Source of the DNA: Streptomyces venezuelae ATCC 10712
GTDB lineage: Bacteria > Actinomycetota > Actinomycetes > Streptomycetales > Streptomycetaceae
DNA: 64,000 nucleotides
NCBI RefSeq assembly: GCF_008639165.1
Contig: NZ_CP029197.1
Coordinates: forward strand, 5,956,001-6,020,000
Direction of reading: 5' to 3'
Notes under the pieces: generated by a model
What the model was told of the DNA's origin: nothing
The model's input: the letters and a program-made list of their open reading frames with translations, nothing else
Database searches by the model: none
Position numbers and translations under genes: made by a program
Shown here: positions 17,279 to 26,223 of the stretch, in pieces
How the letters are laid out: each line of letters starts with the position of its first letter
How positions within the stretch are numbered: the stretch's first letter is position 1

Positions 17279-18166
17279 GTGAGTACCCTTGCGCACACCA
17301 TGATGACCGCCGCCCGCTCCGTCGACTCCGGCCTCGGCGCCCCGGGCGATCTCGACCGCTACCCCTACGCGGAGGCGCCCGCCGCCGGCCGCGTGGGCCC
17401 GCCCTCCTGGGAGGGGGTGGACACCGATCTGGGCCGCGTCGGCCGGCGGAGCGCCGGAAACCGGGGCCGCGGACTGCACGGACAGCTCGTCCAGCAGCTC
17501 GGCCAGATGATCGTCTCCGGCGACCTCGGGGCGGACCGCCCCCTCGTCCCCGAGGAGATCGGCCAGCGGTTCGAGGTCTCACGCACCGTCGTACGCGAGT
17601 CGCTGCGCGTCCTGGAGGCCAAGGGACTCGTCAGCGCCCGCCCGAACGTCGGCACCCGCGTCAGGCCGGTCAGCGACTGGAACCTGCTCGACCCCGACAT
17701 CATCGAGTGGCGCGCCTTCGGCCCGCAGCGCGACGACCAGCGCCGCGAGCTCAACGAGCTGCGCTGGACGATCGAGCCCCTGGCCGCGCGCCTCGCCGCC
17801 GGGCACGGCCGCGAGGACGTCCAGCAGCGCCTGGCCGACATGGTCGAGATCATGGGCCACGCGTTCGCCCAGGGAGACGGCATCACCTTCTCCCGCGCCG
17901 ACACGGAGTTCCACTCGCTGCTCATCCAGCTCGCCGGGAACCGGATGCTGGAGCACCTCTCCGGGATCGTCGCCGCCGCGCTCCAGGTGTCCGGCGGCCC
18001 CGTCACGGGCTGCGACCGGCCGAGCGAGGCCTGCCTCGCGCACCACGCCCGGATCGTGGACGCGCTCGCCGCCGGCGACGCCCACGCCGCCGAGACGGCG
18101 ATGCGGCAGCTGCTCACGGTCCACCCCGAGGTGGAGCGCGTCGTTCCCGCCCCCCGCGAACACTGA
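17279..18166 (+). CDS. whiH: Sporulation regulator WhiH (GntR family)
   Basis: A 295-residue GntR-family (FadR subfamily) transcription factor needed for sporulation septation in aerial hyphae. The winged helix lies at residues 62-135 (LHGQLVQQLGQMIVSGDL, EEIGQRFEVSRTVVRESLRVLEAKGLVSARPNVGTRV), and the C-terminal FCD ligand domain runs to about residue 280 (ADTEFHSLLIQLAGNRMLEHL, HHARIVDALAAGD). Placement directly before hrdB and after the ABC fusion matches S. coelicolor SCO5819. The GTG at 17279 gives the usual length; an AAAGGA stretch precedes it, but leaderless initiation is also possible. The frame opens further upstream inside the ABC gene, which is rejected. Confidence 0.93.
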   Translation: MSTLAHTMMTAARSVDSGLGAPGDLDRYPYAEAPAAGRVGPPSWEGVDTDLGRVGRRSAGNRGRGLHGQLVQQLGQMIVSGDLGADRPLVPEEIGQRFEVSRTVVRESLRVLEAKGLVSARPNVGTRVRPVSDWNLLDPDIIEWRAFGPQRDDQRRELNELRWTIEPLAARLAAGHGREDVQQRLADMVEIMGHAFAQGDGITFSRADTEFHSLLIQLAGNRMLEHLSGIVAAALQVSGGPVTGCDRPSEACLAHHARIVDALAAGDAHAAETAMRQLLTVHPEVERVVPAPREH

Positions 18167-18223
18167 TCCGCGGGCCGTGGCCGGGAGTGCGGAGTCGGGG
18201 GCGTCGCGTGCCACCGGATCCGA

Positions 18224-18264
18224 GCGCCACCCGGGGGACCTGGAGCGGGTTCCCCGGGTGGCGC
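18224..18264 (+). terminator. Hairpin terminator after whiH
   Basis: GCGCCACCCGGGG (18224-18236) pairs with CCCCGGGTGGCGC (18252-18264), a perfect 13-bp stem, 58 nt after the stop codon. Confidence 0.75.
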
Positions 18265-18354
18265 CAGGATTCGGGCGGCGTGAATGTACCCTTATCTACT
18301 CCACTGCGGTGTTATGTCGCACATGGGGTGTGACTCGGGCCACGAAGATTGGGC

Positions 18355-18381
18355 GTAACACTCCTCCGAGCCGTGCGATGA
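18355..18381 (+). promoter_or_regulatory. Candidate ShbA-type promoter of hrdB
   Basis: GTAAC (18355-18359), exactly 16 nt, then CGATGA (18376-18381) matches, as I recall it, the sequence recognised by the ECF sigma factor ShbA at the hrdB promoter of S. griseus. Transcription would start near 18388, leaving a leader of about 160 nt. The rest of 18265-18354 shows no gene. Confidence 0.65.
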
Positions 18382-18545
18382 CTTAAGAGGTGACGGCCGA
18401 GGAAGGAATACAGCAGCCGACGGAGGCGCTGTGCAGTTCCCCGGTCCAGCCCGCGCCGTCGGCACATTCCCCGTCGACGGTCGTCGGCTCCAGCCCGATC
18501 CCGGGCGGGGCCGGAAGCCGTTTCCATCGTTCCGAGAGGTTGTTC

Positions 18546-20093
18546 GTGTCGGCCAGCACATCCCGTACGCTCCCGCCGGAGATCGCCGAGTCCGAGTCTG
18601 TGATGGCGCTCATCGAGCGGGGAAAGGCTGATGGGCAGATCGCCGGCGATGACGTGCGTCGGGCCTTCGAGGCTGACCAGATTCCGCCAACCCAGTGGAA
18701 GAATGTTCTGCGCAGCCTCAATCAGATCCTCGAGGAAGAGGGTGTGACGCTGATGGTCAGTGCAGCGGAGTCGCCGAAGCGCGCCCGCAAGAGCGTCGCA
18801 GCGAAGAGCCCGGCCAAGCGCACCGCCACCAAGACCGTCACCGCCAGGACGACCGTGACGAAGACGACCGTCACGGCCGCACCGGCCTCCGCGGCCGAGG
18901 ACGCAGACCCGGCCGACGAGGCCGGATCCGCCGCCAAGAAGACGGCCGCGAAGAAGACCGTCGCCAAGAAGACGGTGGCCAAGAAGACCGTCGCCAAGAA
19001 GACGGCGGCCAAGAAGACCACGTCCAAGAAGGACGCCGACGAACTCGTCGAGGGCGAAGAGCTGCTCGAGGACGTCGCGCCCGGCAAGGGCGAGGAAGAA
19101 GAGACCGAGGGCGAGAGCAAGGGCTTCGTCCTGTCCGACGAGGACGAGGACGACGCTCCGGCGCAGCAGGTCGCCGTCGCCGGTGCCACCGCCGACCCGG
19201 TCAAGGACTACCTGAAGCAGATCGGCAAGGTCCCGCTGCTCAACGCCGAGCAGGAGGTCGAGCTCGCCAAGCGCATCGAGGCCGGTCTGTTCGCCGAGGA
19301 CAAGCTCGCCAACTCGGACAAGCTCGCGCCGAAGCTCAAGCGCGAGCTGGAGATCATCGCCGAGGACGGCCGCCGCGCCAAGAACCACCTCCTGGAGGCC
19401 AACCTCCGTCTGGTGGTCTCCCTGGCCAAGCGCTACACCGGCCGCGGCATGCTCTTCCTGGACCTGATCCAGGAGGGCAACCTGGGTCTGATCCGCGCGG
19501 TCGAGAAGTTCGACTACACCAAGGGCTACAAGTTCTCCACGTACGCCACCTGGTGGATCCGTCAGGCGATCACCCGCGCCATGGCGGACCAGGCCCGAAC
19601 CATCCGCATCCCGGTGCACATGGTCGAGGTCATCAACAAGCTCGCGCGTGTGCAGCGCCAGATGCTCCAGGACCTGGGCCGCGAGCCCACCCCGGAGGAG
19701 CTGGCCAAGGAGCTCGACATGACCCCTGAGAAGGTCATCGAGGTCCAGAAGTACGGCCGTGAGCCGATCTCCCTCCACACCCCCCTGGGTGAGGACGGCG
19801 ACAGCGAGTTCGGTGACCTCATCGAGGACTCCGAGGCGGTCGTTCCGGCCGACGCGGTGAGCTTCACGCTCCTCCAGGAGCAGCTGCACTCGGTGCTCGA
19901 CACGCTCTCCGAGCGTGAGGCCGGCGTCGTCTCGATGCGTTTCGGTCTGACCGACGGCCAGCCGAAGACGCTGGACGAGATCGGCAAGGTCTACGGCGTG
20001 ACCCGCGAGCGGATCCGCCAGATCGAGTCGAAGACGATGTCGAAGCTGCGTCACCCGTCGCGCTCGCAGGTGCTGCGCGACTACCTCGACTGA
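18546..20093 (+). CDS. hrdB: Principal RNA polymerase sigma factor HrdB
   Basis: The essential sigma-70 factor directing housekeeping transcription. It has 515 residues. Region 1.1 includes SRTLPPEIAESESVMALIERG, and region 1.2 starts at DPVKDYLKQIGKVPLL. Region 2 contains RYTGRGMLFLDLIQEGNLG, KFSTYATWWIRQAI and RIPVHMVE, and region 4.2 contains TLDEIGKVYGVTRERIRQIE. Between regions 1.1 and 1.2 lies a Lys/Ala tract of six AKKT-x units and then an acidic stretch, as in other Streptomyces HrdB proteins. The GTG at 18546 is preceded by GAGAGG and matches the known N-terminus (SASTSRTLPP); a longer frame from 18390 is rejected. Confidence 0.97.
   Translation: MSASTSRTLPPEIAESESVMALIERGKADGQIAGDDVRRAFEADQIPPTQWKNVLRSLNQILEEEGVTLMVSAAESPKRARKSVAAKSPAKRTATKTVTARTTVTKTTVTAAPASAAEDADPADEAGSAAKKTAAKKTVAKKTVAKKTVAKKTAAKKTTSKKDADELVEGEELLEDVAPGKGEEEETEGESKGFVLSDEDEDDAPAQQVAVAGATADPVKDYLKQIGKVPLLNAEQEVELAKRIEAGLFAEDKLANSDKLAPKLKRELEIIAEDGRRAKNHLLEANLRLVVSLAKRYTGRGMLFLDLIQEGNLGLIRAVEKFDYTKGYKFSTYATWWIRQAITRAMADQARTIRIPVHMVEVINKLARVQRQMLQDLGREPTPEELAKELDMTPEKVIEVQKYGREPISLHTPLGEDGDSEFGDLIEDSEAVVPADAVSFTLLQEQLHSVLDTLSEREAGVVSMRFGLTDGQPKTLDEIGKVYGVTRERIRQIESKTMSKLRHPSRSQVLRDYLD
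18933..19022 (+). repeat. Six 15-bp tandem units in hrdB (AKKT-x)
   Basis: Six in-frame 15-bp units encode AKKTA, three AKKTV, AKKTA and AKKTT. Synonymous differences alternate between units (ACG/ACC, GTC/GTG). The tract is likely to vary in copy number between strains. Confidence 0.85.
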
Positions 20094-20128
20094 TCCGTAC
20101 GCCGACGAGGCACGGAGCGGTACGCGGA

Positions 20129-20161
20129 AGGGCCCGGTTCCCCGAGGGGGAGCCGGGCCCT
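20129..20161 (+). terminator. Hairpin terminator of hrdB
   Basis: GGGCCCGG (20130-20137) pairs with CCGGGCCC (20153-20160), and CCCC/GGGG continue the stem to a GAG loop. It lies 36 nt after the hrdB stop. Confidence 0.85.
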
Positions 20162-20286
20162 CCGGCTGTCCGGGGGGTGCCTTCGCGCGGCTGTGCGGGT
20201 GCGCGACGCGGCTTTGCGCGGGTGCACGGCGCAGCCGTGTGCTGGACGCTGGGTGAACCGACATCACCGGAGAGTCAGGAGACTCC

Positions 20287-21105
20287 ATGCGTGGTTCCCT
20301 CACCCGAGCACTGACGGGCGCTCTGGGTCTGATCGCCGCAGCGGCCGGACAGGTCGCCACAGCCGTACCCGTGGCCGCCGACAGCGTCGTGGTGGGCGGC
20401 CGACAAGTCCAGATCTCCGACGCGCCCTGGGTCGTGGCGCTCTCCAGCCGTGACCGGTTCGGGGGTACGCGCGCGGGCCAGTTCTGCGGGGGTGTGGTCG
20501 TGGCGCCGACCAAGGTGCTGACGGCGGCCCACTGCCTGGGCCGCGAGGTGCTCGGCGGCGAACCGTGGGAGGTGCGCGACTTCGTGGTCATCGCGGGGCG
20601 GGCGGCCCTGCGCGGGCAGGGCGGGCAGGAGGTGCGGATCTCCGACACCTGGGTCAATCCCGACTACGACCCGACGACGAACTCGGGCGATCTCGCCGTG
20701 CTGACGCTGCGGAGCCCGCTGCCGCAGTCGTACGTGATCGGCGTCGCGCCCGCGGGAGACGCGGCGTACGCGCCGGGAACGGCGGCGGACGTCTACGGCT
20801 GGGGCGACACGACCGGGAACGGGACGTACGCCTCCACGCTGCGGACGGCGCGGGTGCAGGTGCTGCCGGACAGCGCCTGTGAGCGTGCCTACCCGGGCGG
20901 CTTCGGTGTGCCCTACCGGAGCGACACGATGCTGTGCGCGGGCGACCCGCAGGGCGGCAGGGACGCGTGTCAGGGGGACAGCGGGGGCCCGCTCGTGGCG
21001 AAGGGGCTGCTGGTCGGCCTGGTGTCCTGGGGCAGCGGGTGTGGGCAGGCCGAGAACCCGGGTGTGTACACCCGTGTCTCGGCGGTGCTGCCGACGCGCT
21101 TCTGA
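20287..21105 (+). CDS. Secreted trypsin-like serine protease
   Basis: A 272-residue S1-family protease exported by the general secretory route. A signal peptide covers about residues 1-31 (basic MRGSLTR, hydrophobic GALGLIAAAAG, cleavage near VAADS). The triad is His82 (LTAAHC), Asp135 (SGDLAVL) and Ser232 (GDSGGP). Asp226, six residues before the serine, is the trypsin specificity residue, so it should cut after Lys or Arg. Paired cysteines (CGG/AHC, MLCAG/ACQG/SGCGQ) suggest disulfides. The ATG at 20287 has an AGGAGA site. It is a single gene ended by a strong hairpin. Confidence 0.94.
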   Translation: MRGSLTRALTGALGLIAAAAGQVATAVPVAADSVVVGGRQVQISDAPWVVALSSRDRFGGTRAGQFCGGVVVAPTKVLTAAHCLGREVLGGEPWEVRDFVVIAGRAALRGQGGQEVRISDTWVNPDYDPTTNSGDLAVLTLRSPLPQSYVIGVAPAGDAAYAPGTAADVYGWGDTTGNGTYASTLRTARVQVLPDSACERAYPGGFGVPYRSDTMLCAGDPQGGRDACQGDSGGPLVAKGLLVGLVSWGSGCGQAENPGVYTRVSAVLPTRF

Positions 21106-21201
21106 GCCGGAGCGGTCGGTGTCGCGGGCAGGACCGGATCTCGCGGTCCTGGCTCCGCTGAGGAGGTCCGAGGAGTCGGGGGACTCCGCGGTGGGACGAG
21201 A

Positions 21202-21242
21202 ACGGGCGGCCACCCCCTGGGTGTGACAGGGTGGCCGCCCGT
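21202..21242. terminator. Bidirectional hairpin terminator
   Basis: ACGGGCGGCCACCC (21202-21215) pairs perfectly with GGGTGGCCGCCCGT (21229-21242). It separates the convergent protease and zinc-ribbon genes. Confidence 0.85.
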
Positions 21243-21287
21243 CGTCCGGTCAGTGGCCGGATCTGAGCTCGTCGTGGATGCGAGGCG

Positions 21288-21518
21288 TCAGTGGTCGTCG
21301 CCCTGGGTACGGGCCGGCACGTCCGTCAGGCGGTCCGTCTCATCCTGTATCTCAACGGCGATCTTCTTGAGTTCCGGCTCGAACTTACGTCCGTGGTGGG
21401 CGCAGAAGAGCAAGTCACCTCCGCTGGTCAGGACGACACGCAGGTATGCCTGGGCGCCGCAGCGGTCGCAGCGGTCAGCGGCCGTCAGGGGGCTCGCGGG
21501 GGTCAGAACAGTAGTCAC
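21288..21518 (-). CDS. Small zinc-ribbon-like protein (DUF7455-type)
   Basis: A 76-residue protein conserved next to parE in streptomycetes. CDRCGAQAYLRV with LLFCAHHGRKF gives a C-x2-C...C-x2-H pattern that looks like a zinc ribbon. The C-terminal half is acidic and helical (ELKKIAVEIQDETDRL). The GTG start at 21518 has a GAAGAGG site 6 nt upstream. The size and zinc pattern would suit a nucleic-acid or protein-binding accessory factor, but no function is established. Confidence 0.8.
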   Translation of the reverse strand: MTTVLTPASPLTAADRCDRCGAQAYLRVVLTSGGDLLFCAHHGRKFEPELKKIAVEIQDETDRLTDVPARTQGDDH

Positions 21519-21949
21519 GTCGCCTCTTCTCTAGCTCGACGAGCTGTCGTACCAGGGTCAACATCCAACCAGGCCGAAAACGTTCCCGCTCGTGGCTTTT
21601 CCTTGAAACTTCTTCCAAGGTGGCTGTCTGCTGCCGGTTGGCGGCGAATGAGCCGTATTGCGTCGCTCTACGGATTTCGCGTTGCTTGTGTCGGTTAGCC
21701 CTCCCCGGCGGTTGCCGGTTGTTCATGAGGACGTGCCCGGAGCCTAAATGGTTCATGCCTGGAAGGGAACGTGATGTTCGCGTCACCCCATCGAGGGATC
21801 GAACATCCATACGACTCTGGACTAGCATGAGGAATCGGGGTGGGTGGCGTTACAACCGCTCTACCAGGCATCGGTACCCTCTGAACCGGTGACCGACGCC
21901 GGGCCTTACCCACCGGGCCAGATTTCAAATTCAGCGAGGAGCGAACCGC
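21519..21949. other. 431-nt divergent intergenic region (zinc-ribbon gene / parE)
   Basis: No gene is supported here. It is less GC-rich than its surroundings and must hold promoters for both flanking genes. TAGCAT at 21823-21828 is a plausible parE -10 element, leaving a leader of about 115 nt. GAGGAG before 21950 is the parE ribosome-binding site. Short open frames on both strands lack coding character. Confidence 0.5.
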
Positions 21950-24067
21950 GTGACCGCCGAAACGTCCGTGCCGTCCAGTGCGCTGCTGACCGCAGACCGT
22001 GACGCTTCCAACTACACCGCGCGGCACCTGCTCGTACTCGAAGGGCTCGAAGCGGTCCGCAAGCGCCCCGGCATGTACATCGGGTCCACCGACAGCCGCG
22101 GCCTCATGCACTGCATCTGGGAGATCATCGACAACTCGGTCGACGAGGCCCTCGGGGGCTACTGCGACCACATCGAGGTCATCCTCCACGACGACGGCTC
22201 CGTCGAGGTCCAGGACAACGGCCGAGGCATCCCGGTCGACGTCGAGCCGAAGACCGGACTCTCCGGCGTCGAGGTCGTCATGACCAAGCTCCACGCCGGC
22301 GGAAAGTTCGGCGGCGGGTCGTACGCCGCCTCCGGCGGTCTGCACGGCGTCGGCGCCTCCGTGGTGAACGCCCTGTCGGCCCGCCTCGACGTCGAGGTCG
22401 ACCGGAACAGCGCCACGCACGCGATCAGCTTCCGCCGCGGCGTCCCGGGCATCTTCACCGAGCAGGGACCCGACAGCCCCTTCGACCCGGGCAACGGGCT
22501 CCGCAAGGGCAAGCGCGTCCCCAAGACCCGCACCGGCACGCGCGTGCGCTACTGGGCGGACCGGCAGATCTTCCTCAAGGACGCCAAGCTCTCCCTGGAG
22601 ACGCTGCACCAGCGCGCCCGGCAGACCGCCTTCCTCGTGCCCGGCCTCACCATCGTCGTCCGCGACGAGCGGGACCTGGCCGGGATCGGCAAGAGCGAGG
22701 AGACGTTCCGCTTCGACGGCGGCATCAGCGAGTTCTGCGAGTACCTCGCCCAGGACAAGGCCGTCTGCGACATCCAGCGGCTCACCGGGCAGGGCACCTT
22801 CAAGGAGACCGTCCCGGTCCTCGACGAGCGCGGCCACATGACCCCGACCGAGGTCACCCGTGAGCTCGCCGTCGACGTCGCCCTCCGCTGGGGCACCGGC
22901 TACGACAGCACGGTCAAGTCCTTCGTCAACATCATCGCCACGCCCAAGGGCGGCACCCACGTCTCGGGCTTCGAGCAGGCGGTCACCAAGACGGTGAACG
23001 AGGTGCTGCGCTCCGCGAAGATGCTGCGCGTCGCCGAGGACGACATCGTCAAGGACGACGCCCTCGAAGGACTCACCGCCGTCGTGACGGTCCGCCTCGC
23101 CGAGCCGCAGTTCGAGGGACAGACCAAGGAGATCCTCGGAACCTCCGCGGCCCGCCGGATCGTGGCGAACGTGGTGGCCAAGGAGCTCAAGGCCTTCCTC
23201 ACCTCGACCAAGCGGGACGCCAAGGCGCAGGCCCGCGCCGTCCTGGAGAAGGCCGTCGCCGCGGCCCGCACCCGGATCGCGGCCCGCCAGCACAAGGAGG
23301 CGCAGCGCCGGAAGACCGCGCTCGAGTCCTCCTCGCTGCCGGCCAAGCTGGCCGACTGCCGCAGCGACGACGTGGAGCGCAGCGAGCTCTTCATCGTCGA
23401 GGGAGACTCCGCTCTCGGTACGGCCAAGCTCGCGCGCAACAGCGAGTTCCAGGCCCTGCTGCCGATCCGCGGCAAGATCCTCAACGTCCAGAAGTCGTCC
23501 GTCTCGGACATGCTGAAGAACGCCGAGTGCGGAGCGATCATCCAGGTCATAGGAGCGGGTTCGGGCCGCACCTTCGACATCGACGCGGCCCGCTACGGCA
23601 AGATCGTCCTCCTCGTCGACGCCGACGTCGACGGCGCCCACATCCGCTGCCTGCTGCTCACGCTCTTCCAGCGCTACATGCGGCCCATGGTCGAGGCCGG
23701 GCGGGTCTTCGCGGCCGTGCCGCCGCTGCACCGGATCGAGCTCGTCCAGCCCAAGAAGGGCCAGGACAAGTACGTCTACACGTACTCGGACAACGAGCTG
23801 CGCCAGACGCTGCTGGAGTTCCAGCGCAAGGGCGTCCGCTACAAGGACGCCATCCAGCGCTACAAGGGTCTGGGCGAGATGGACGCCGACCAGCTCGCGG
23901 AGACCACGATGGACCCGCGCCACCGCACCCTGCGCCGGATCAACATCGGCGACCTGGACGCGGCGGAGCAGGTCTTCGACCTCCTCATGGGCAACGACGT
24001 GGCGCCGCGCAAGGAGTTCATCACGGGCTCGGCGGCGACGCTCGACCGCTCGCGCATCGACGCCTGA
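21950..24067 (+). CDS. parE: DNA topoisomerase IV subunit B
   Basis: The ATPase subunit of topoisomerase IV, which decatenates replicated chromosomes together with ParC (encoded at 34217-36676). It has 705 residues. The GHKL ATP site is WEIIDNSVDEALGG (Glu58, Asn62), with VQDNGRGIPV and GGLHGVGASVVNALS lid motifs. The TOPRIM domain starts with FIVEGDSALGTAK near residue 482, and RYKGLGEMDADQL is near the C-terminus. The length and lack of a long insert distinguish it from GyrB, in agreement with the S. coelicolor gene SCO5822. The GTG start at 21950 has a GCGAGGAG site. Confidence 0.95.
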   Translation: MTAETSVPSSALLTADRDASNYTARHLLVLEGLEAVRKRPGMYIGSTDSRGLMHCIWEIIDNSVDEALGGYCDHIEVILHDDGSVEVQDNGRGIPVDVEPKTGLSGVEVVMTKLHAGGKFGGGSYAASGGLHGVGASVVNALSARLDVEVDRNSATHAISFRRGVPGIFTEQGPDSPFDPGNGLRKGKRVPKTRTGTRVRYWADRQIFLKDAKLSLETLHQRARQTAFLVPGLTIVVRDERDLAGIGKSEETFRFDGGISEFCEYLAQDKAVCDIQRLTGQGTFKETVPVLDERGHMTPTEVTRELAVDVALRWGTGYDSTVKSFVNIIATPKGGTHVSGFEQAVTKTVNEVLRSAKMLRVAEDDIVKDDALEGLTAVVTVRLAEPQFEGQTKEILGTSAARRIVANVVAKELKAFLTSTKRDAKAQARAVLEKAVAAARTRIAARQHKEAQRRKTALESSSLPAKLADCRSDDVERSELFIVEGDSALGTAKLARNSEFQALLPIRGKILNVQKSSVSDMLKNAECGAIIQVIGAGSGRTFDIDAARYGKIVLLVDADVDGAHIRCLLLTLFQRYMRPMVEAGRVFAAVPPLHRIELVQPKKGQDKYVYTYSDNELRQTLLEFQRKGVRYKDAIQRYKGLGEMDADQLAETTMDPRHRTLRRINIGDLDAAEQVFDLLMGNDVAPRKEFITGSAATLDRSRIDA

Positions 24068-24076
24068 GGCTCTCCA

Positions 24077-24109
24077 CCCGTGGGTGGAGCGAGACGCTCC
24101 ACCCACGGG
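24077..24109 (+). terminator. Hairpin terminator of parE
   Basis: CCCGTGGGTGGAGC (24077-24090) pairs perfectly with GCTCCACCCACGGG (24096-24109) around a 5-nt loop. Confidence 0.85.
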
Positions 24110-24164
24110 CCGATCACATGGCTGCCGACTCTCCGTAGGCTTCATGTGACGGAGGGGGACAGGC

Positions 24165-25379
24165 ATGAACGACAAGCCCGAGCGGGCGGATTCGAGGACG
24201 GGCACGGCCCAGGGGAGCTCCTGGCGCGCCTGGCCCTCGCGGGAGGCGCTGACCCGGGTCGGGGTGCCCCGGGGCCGGATCGTCCTGGACTACAGCATGA
24301 TCACGGCCCTGAGCGCCGTGGTGCTCGCCGGCTGCTACACCTCGGGAGTGTTCGGCGGCTGGTACGCGCCCTTGCCGCCGCTCGGCTTCGGGCTCTGCGT
24401 GGCGGCTGCCCTCGGATACCACCACACGACCCTCGACCACCGGCTCGCGCCGTCGCTGGGGCTCCTCGGGCTGATATCTCTCTGCGGCCTCGGGGCCTAC
24501 GCGGCCGGGGCGCCGACGTCGGCCACCGTCATGTGGATACTCGTCGCGATCACGGCGATGGAACGACTGCCGCTGCCCTTCGGCCTGGCCGCCGTGGCCG
24601 TCCTCGTCCCCGGCTTCGTGGAGGCCGACGAGACCGGGGTCCTGGGCGCGGGGCTCACGACCGCGGCCGTGCTGCTCGCCGGTTACTCGCTCCGGCTGGA
24701 CGCCCAGGCGCGCGGTGCGGGTTTCCAGCTGCTCGCCCAGGAGCGGCTCGCCCGGGAGGCCGAGGCCGAGTCGGCCGCGCTGGCCGAGCGGGCCCGGATC
24801 GCCCGCGAGATACATGACGTGCTGGCCCACAGCCTCTCCGCCCAGATGGTGCACCTGGAGGTCGCGCGGCTCCAGATCGAGGCGGGCGCGGACCGCGGCG
24901 AGGTTCTCAAGCTCGTCACCTCGGCCCGCTCCATGGCCAGGGAGGGGCTCGCCGAGACCCGGCACGCCCTGTCGGCGCTGCGCGGGGATATGGTGCCCGT
25001 CGAGGACTACCTGCGGGAGCTCGCCCGGGAGGACCGCGCCGAGGTCGACGTCACCGGAGAGCGTCGGCAGCTGCCGGCCGAGGCCTCCCAGGCGGTGCGC
25101 CGGGTCGCGCAGGAGGCGCTGACGAATGTGCGCAAGCACGCCCCGGGCGCCCGGACGCGGATCCGGTTCGCCTACGAAGTGGATGCGATCTCCCTGGAGA
25201 TACGTGACTCCGGGCCACCTCCCGCAGCGGATGACGGGCGAGGTGCGGATGGCCTCGGCTCGTCCGGCTCCGGGTACGGGCTGCTCGGGATGAGGGAGCG
25301 GGCCGAGCTGCTCGGCGGCAGCCTGGACGCGGGGCCGGACGGAGCGGGGTTCGCCGTGCGGCTGCGGGTGCCGGCATGA
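24165..25379 (+). CDS. NarL-type sensor histidine kinase
   Basis: A 404-residue membrane sensor. Five or so hydrophobic segments (residues 45-185) precede a HisKA_3 dimerisation helix with the phospho-accepting His in ARIAREIHDVLAHSL, and a HATPase_c domain with EALTNVRKHAPGA (N box) and GSGYGLLGMRERAELLGG (G box). It should phosphorylate the response regulator encoded immediately downstream, whose ATG overlaps this gene's stop by 4 nt. The signal is unknown. There is no obvious extracytoplasmic domain, so sensing within or near the membrane is likely. Confidence 0.92.
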   Translation: MNDKPERADSRTGTAQGSSWRAWPSREALTRVGVPRGRIVLDYSMITALSAVVLAGCYTSGVFGGWYAPLPPLGFGLCVAAALGYHHTTLDHRLAPSLGLLGLISLCGLGAYAAGAPTSATVMWILVAITAMERLPLPFGLAAVAVLVPGFVEADETGVLGAGLTTAAVLLAGYSLRLDAQARGAGFQLLAQERLAREAEAESAALAERARIAREIHDVLAHSLSAQMVHLEVARLQIEAGADRGEVLKLVTSARSMAREGLAETRHALSALRGDMVPVEDYLRELAREDRAEVDVTGERRQLPAEASQAVRRVAQEALTNVRKHAPGARTRIRFAYEVDAISLEIRDSGPPPAADDGRGADGLGSSGSGYGLLGMRERAELLGGSLDAGPDGAGFAVRLRVPA

Positions 25380-26125
25380 GCGCCGACGAGAGCGCCCGCG
25401 AGAGCGCCAACGAGAGCGCCCACGAGGGGGATCGTGTGGTGCGGGTGGTGGTGGCCGACGATCAGGCCGTGGTGCGGGAGGGGATCGTGATGCTGCTCGG
25501 GCTGCTGCCCGGGGTCGAGGTCGTCGGAGCCGCCCGGGACGGCGAGGAGGCGGTGGCGCTGACCGCCGAACTCGCGCCCGACGTGGTCCTGATGGACCTG
25601 CGGATGCCGCGGTGCGACGGCGTCGAGGCCACCCGCCGGATCCGTGAGCGGCACCCCGGGACCGAGATCGTGGTGCTCACCACCTACGGCGACGACGACT
25701 CGCTGTTCCCGGCGCTGCGGGCCGGGGCGCGGGGGTACCTCACCAAGGACGCCGGCGGGGAGGAGATCGTACGGGCGCTGCGGGACGTGACCGACGGGCG
25801 GGCGGGGCTGTCGCCCGCCGTGCAGCGGCGGTTGCTGGACCAGCTGGTGGAGGGGGCCGGGCGGCAGGAGAGCCCGGTCGCCGCGGAGGGTGCGGCGGCT
25901 TCGTCGGGGGACGGGCTCACGGAGCGGGAGACGGAGGTGCTGGTGCTCGTCGCCGACGGGTTGTCCAACCAGGAGATCGCCGGGCGGCTGCGGATCTCCA
26001 CGGCGACGGTGAAGACCCATATCAACAATCTCTTCGCCAAGACGGGGGTGCGGGACCGGGCGCAAGCCGTGCGGTACGCATATCAGCACGGTCTGGTCAG
26101 GGCACCCGGGCGAAGAGTCACCTGA
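25376..26125 (+). CDS. LuxR/NarL-family response regulator
   Basis: A 249-residue regulator. After a 20-residue N-terminal tail containing three ES-x repeats, the receiver domain (residues 22-135) has the acidic pocket VVADDQ, phospho-acceptor Asp in VVLMDLRMPR, and LTKDAGG near the conserved Lys. The LuxR helix-turn-helix (LTEREVLVLVADGLSNQEIAGRL-like block and ATVKTHINNLFAKTGV) occupies the C-terminus. It is translationally coupled to the kinase. Only 98 nt separate it from the DUF485/symporter pair, which is therefore a candidate target. Confidence 0.92.
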   Translation: MSADESARESANESAHEGDRVVRVVVADDQAVVREGIVMLLGLLPGVEVVGAARDGEEAVALTAELAPDVVLMDLRMPRCDGVEATRRIRERHPGTEIVVLTTYGDDDSLFPALRAGARGYLTKDAGGEEIVRALRDVTDGRAGLSPAVQRRLLDQLVEGAGRQESPVAAEGAAASSGDGLTERETEVLVLVADGLSNQEIAGRLRISTATVKTHINNLFAKTGVRDRAQAVRYAYQHGLVRAPGRRVT

Positions 26126-26223
26126 TGGGGTGAACCGGGAGAGGAGAAGAGTCCGGGATCTTCCCGCTCTGTCCATCCTTGGGCACGCGGCCGAAACGGT
26201 TCGCTGACAAGGAGAGTTGGCCG

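Noticed and set aside
18390..18545. An upstream extension of HrdB by 52 residues
   Set aside because: The known HrdB N-terminus begins at the GTG at 18546, which has a ribosome-binding site. The extension is leader RNA.
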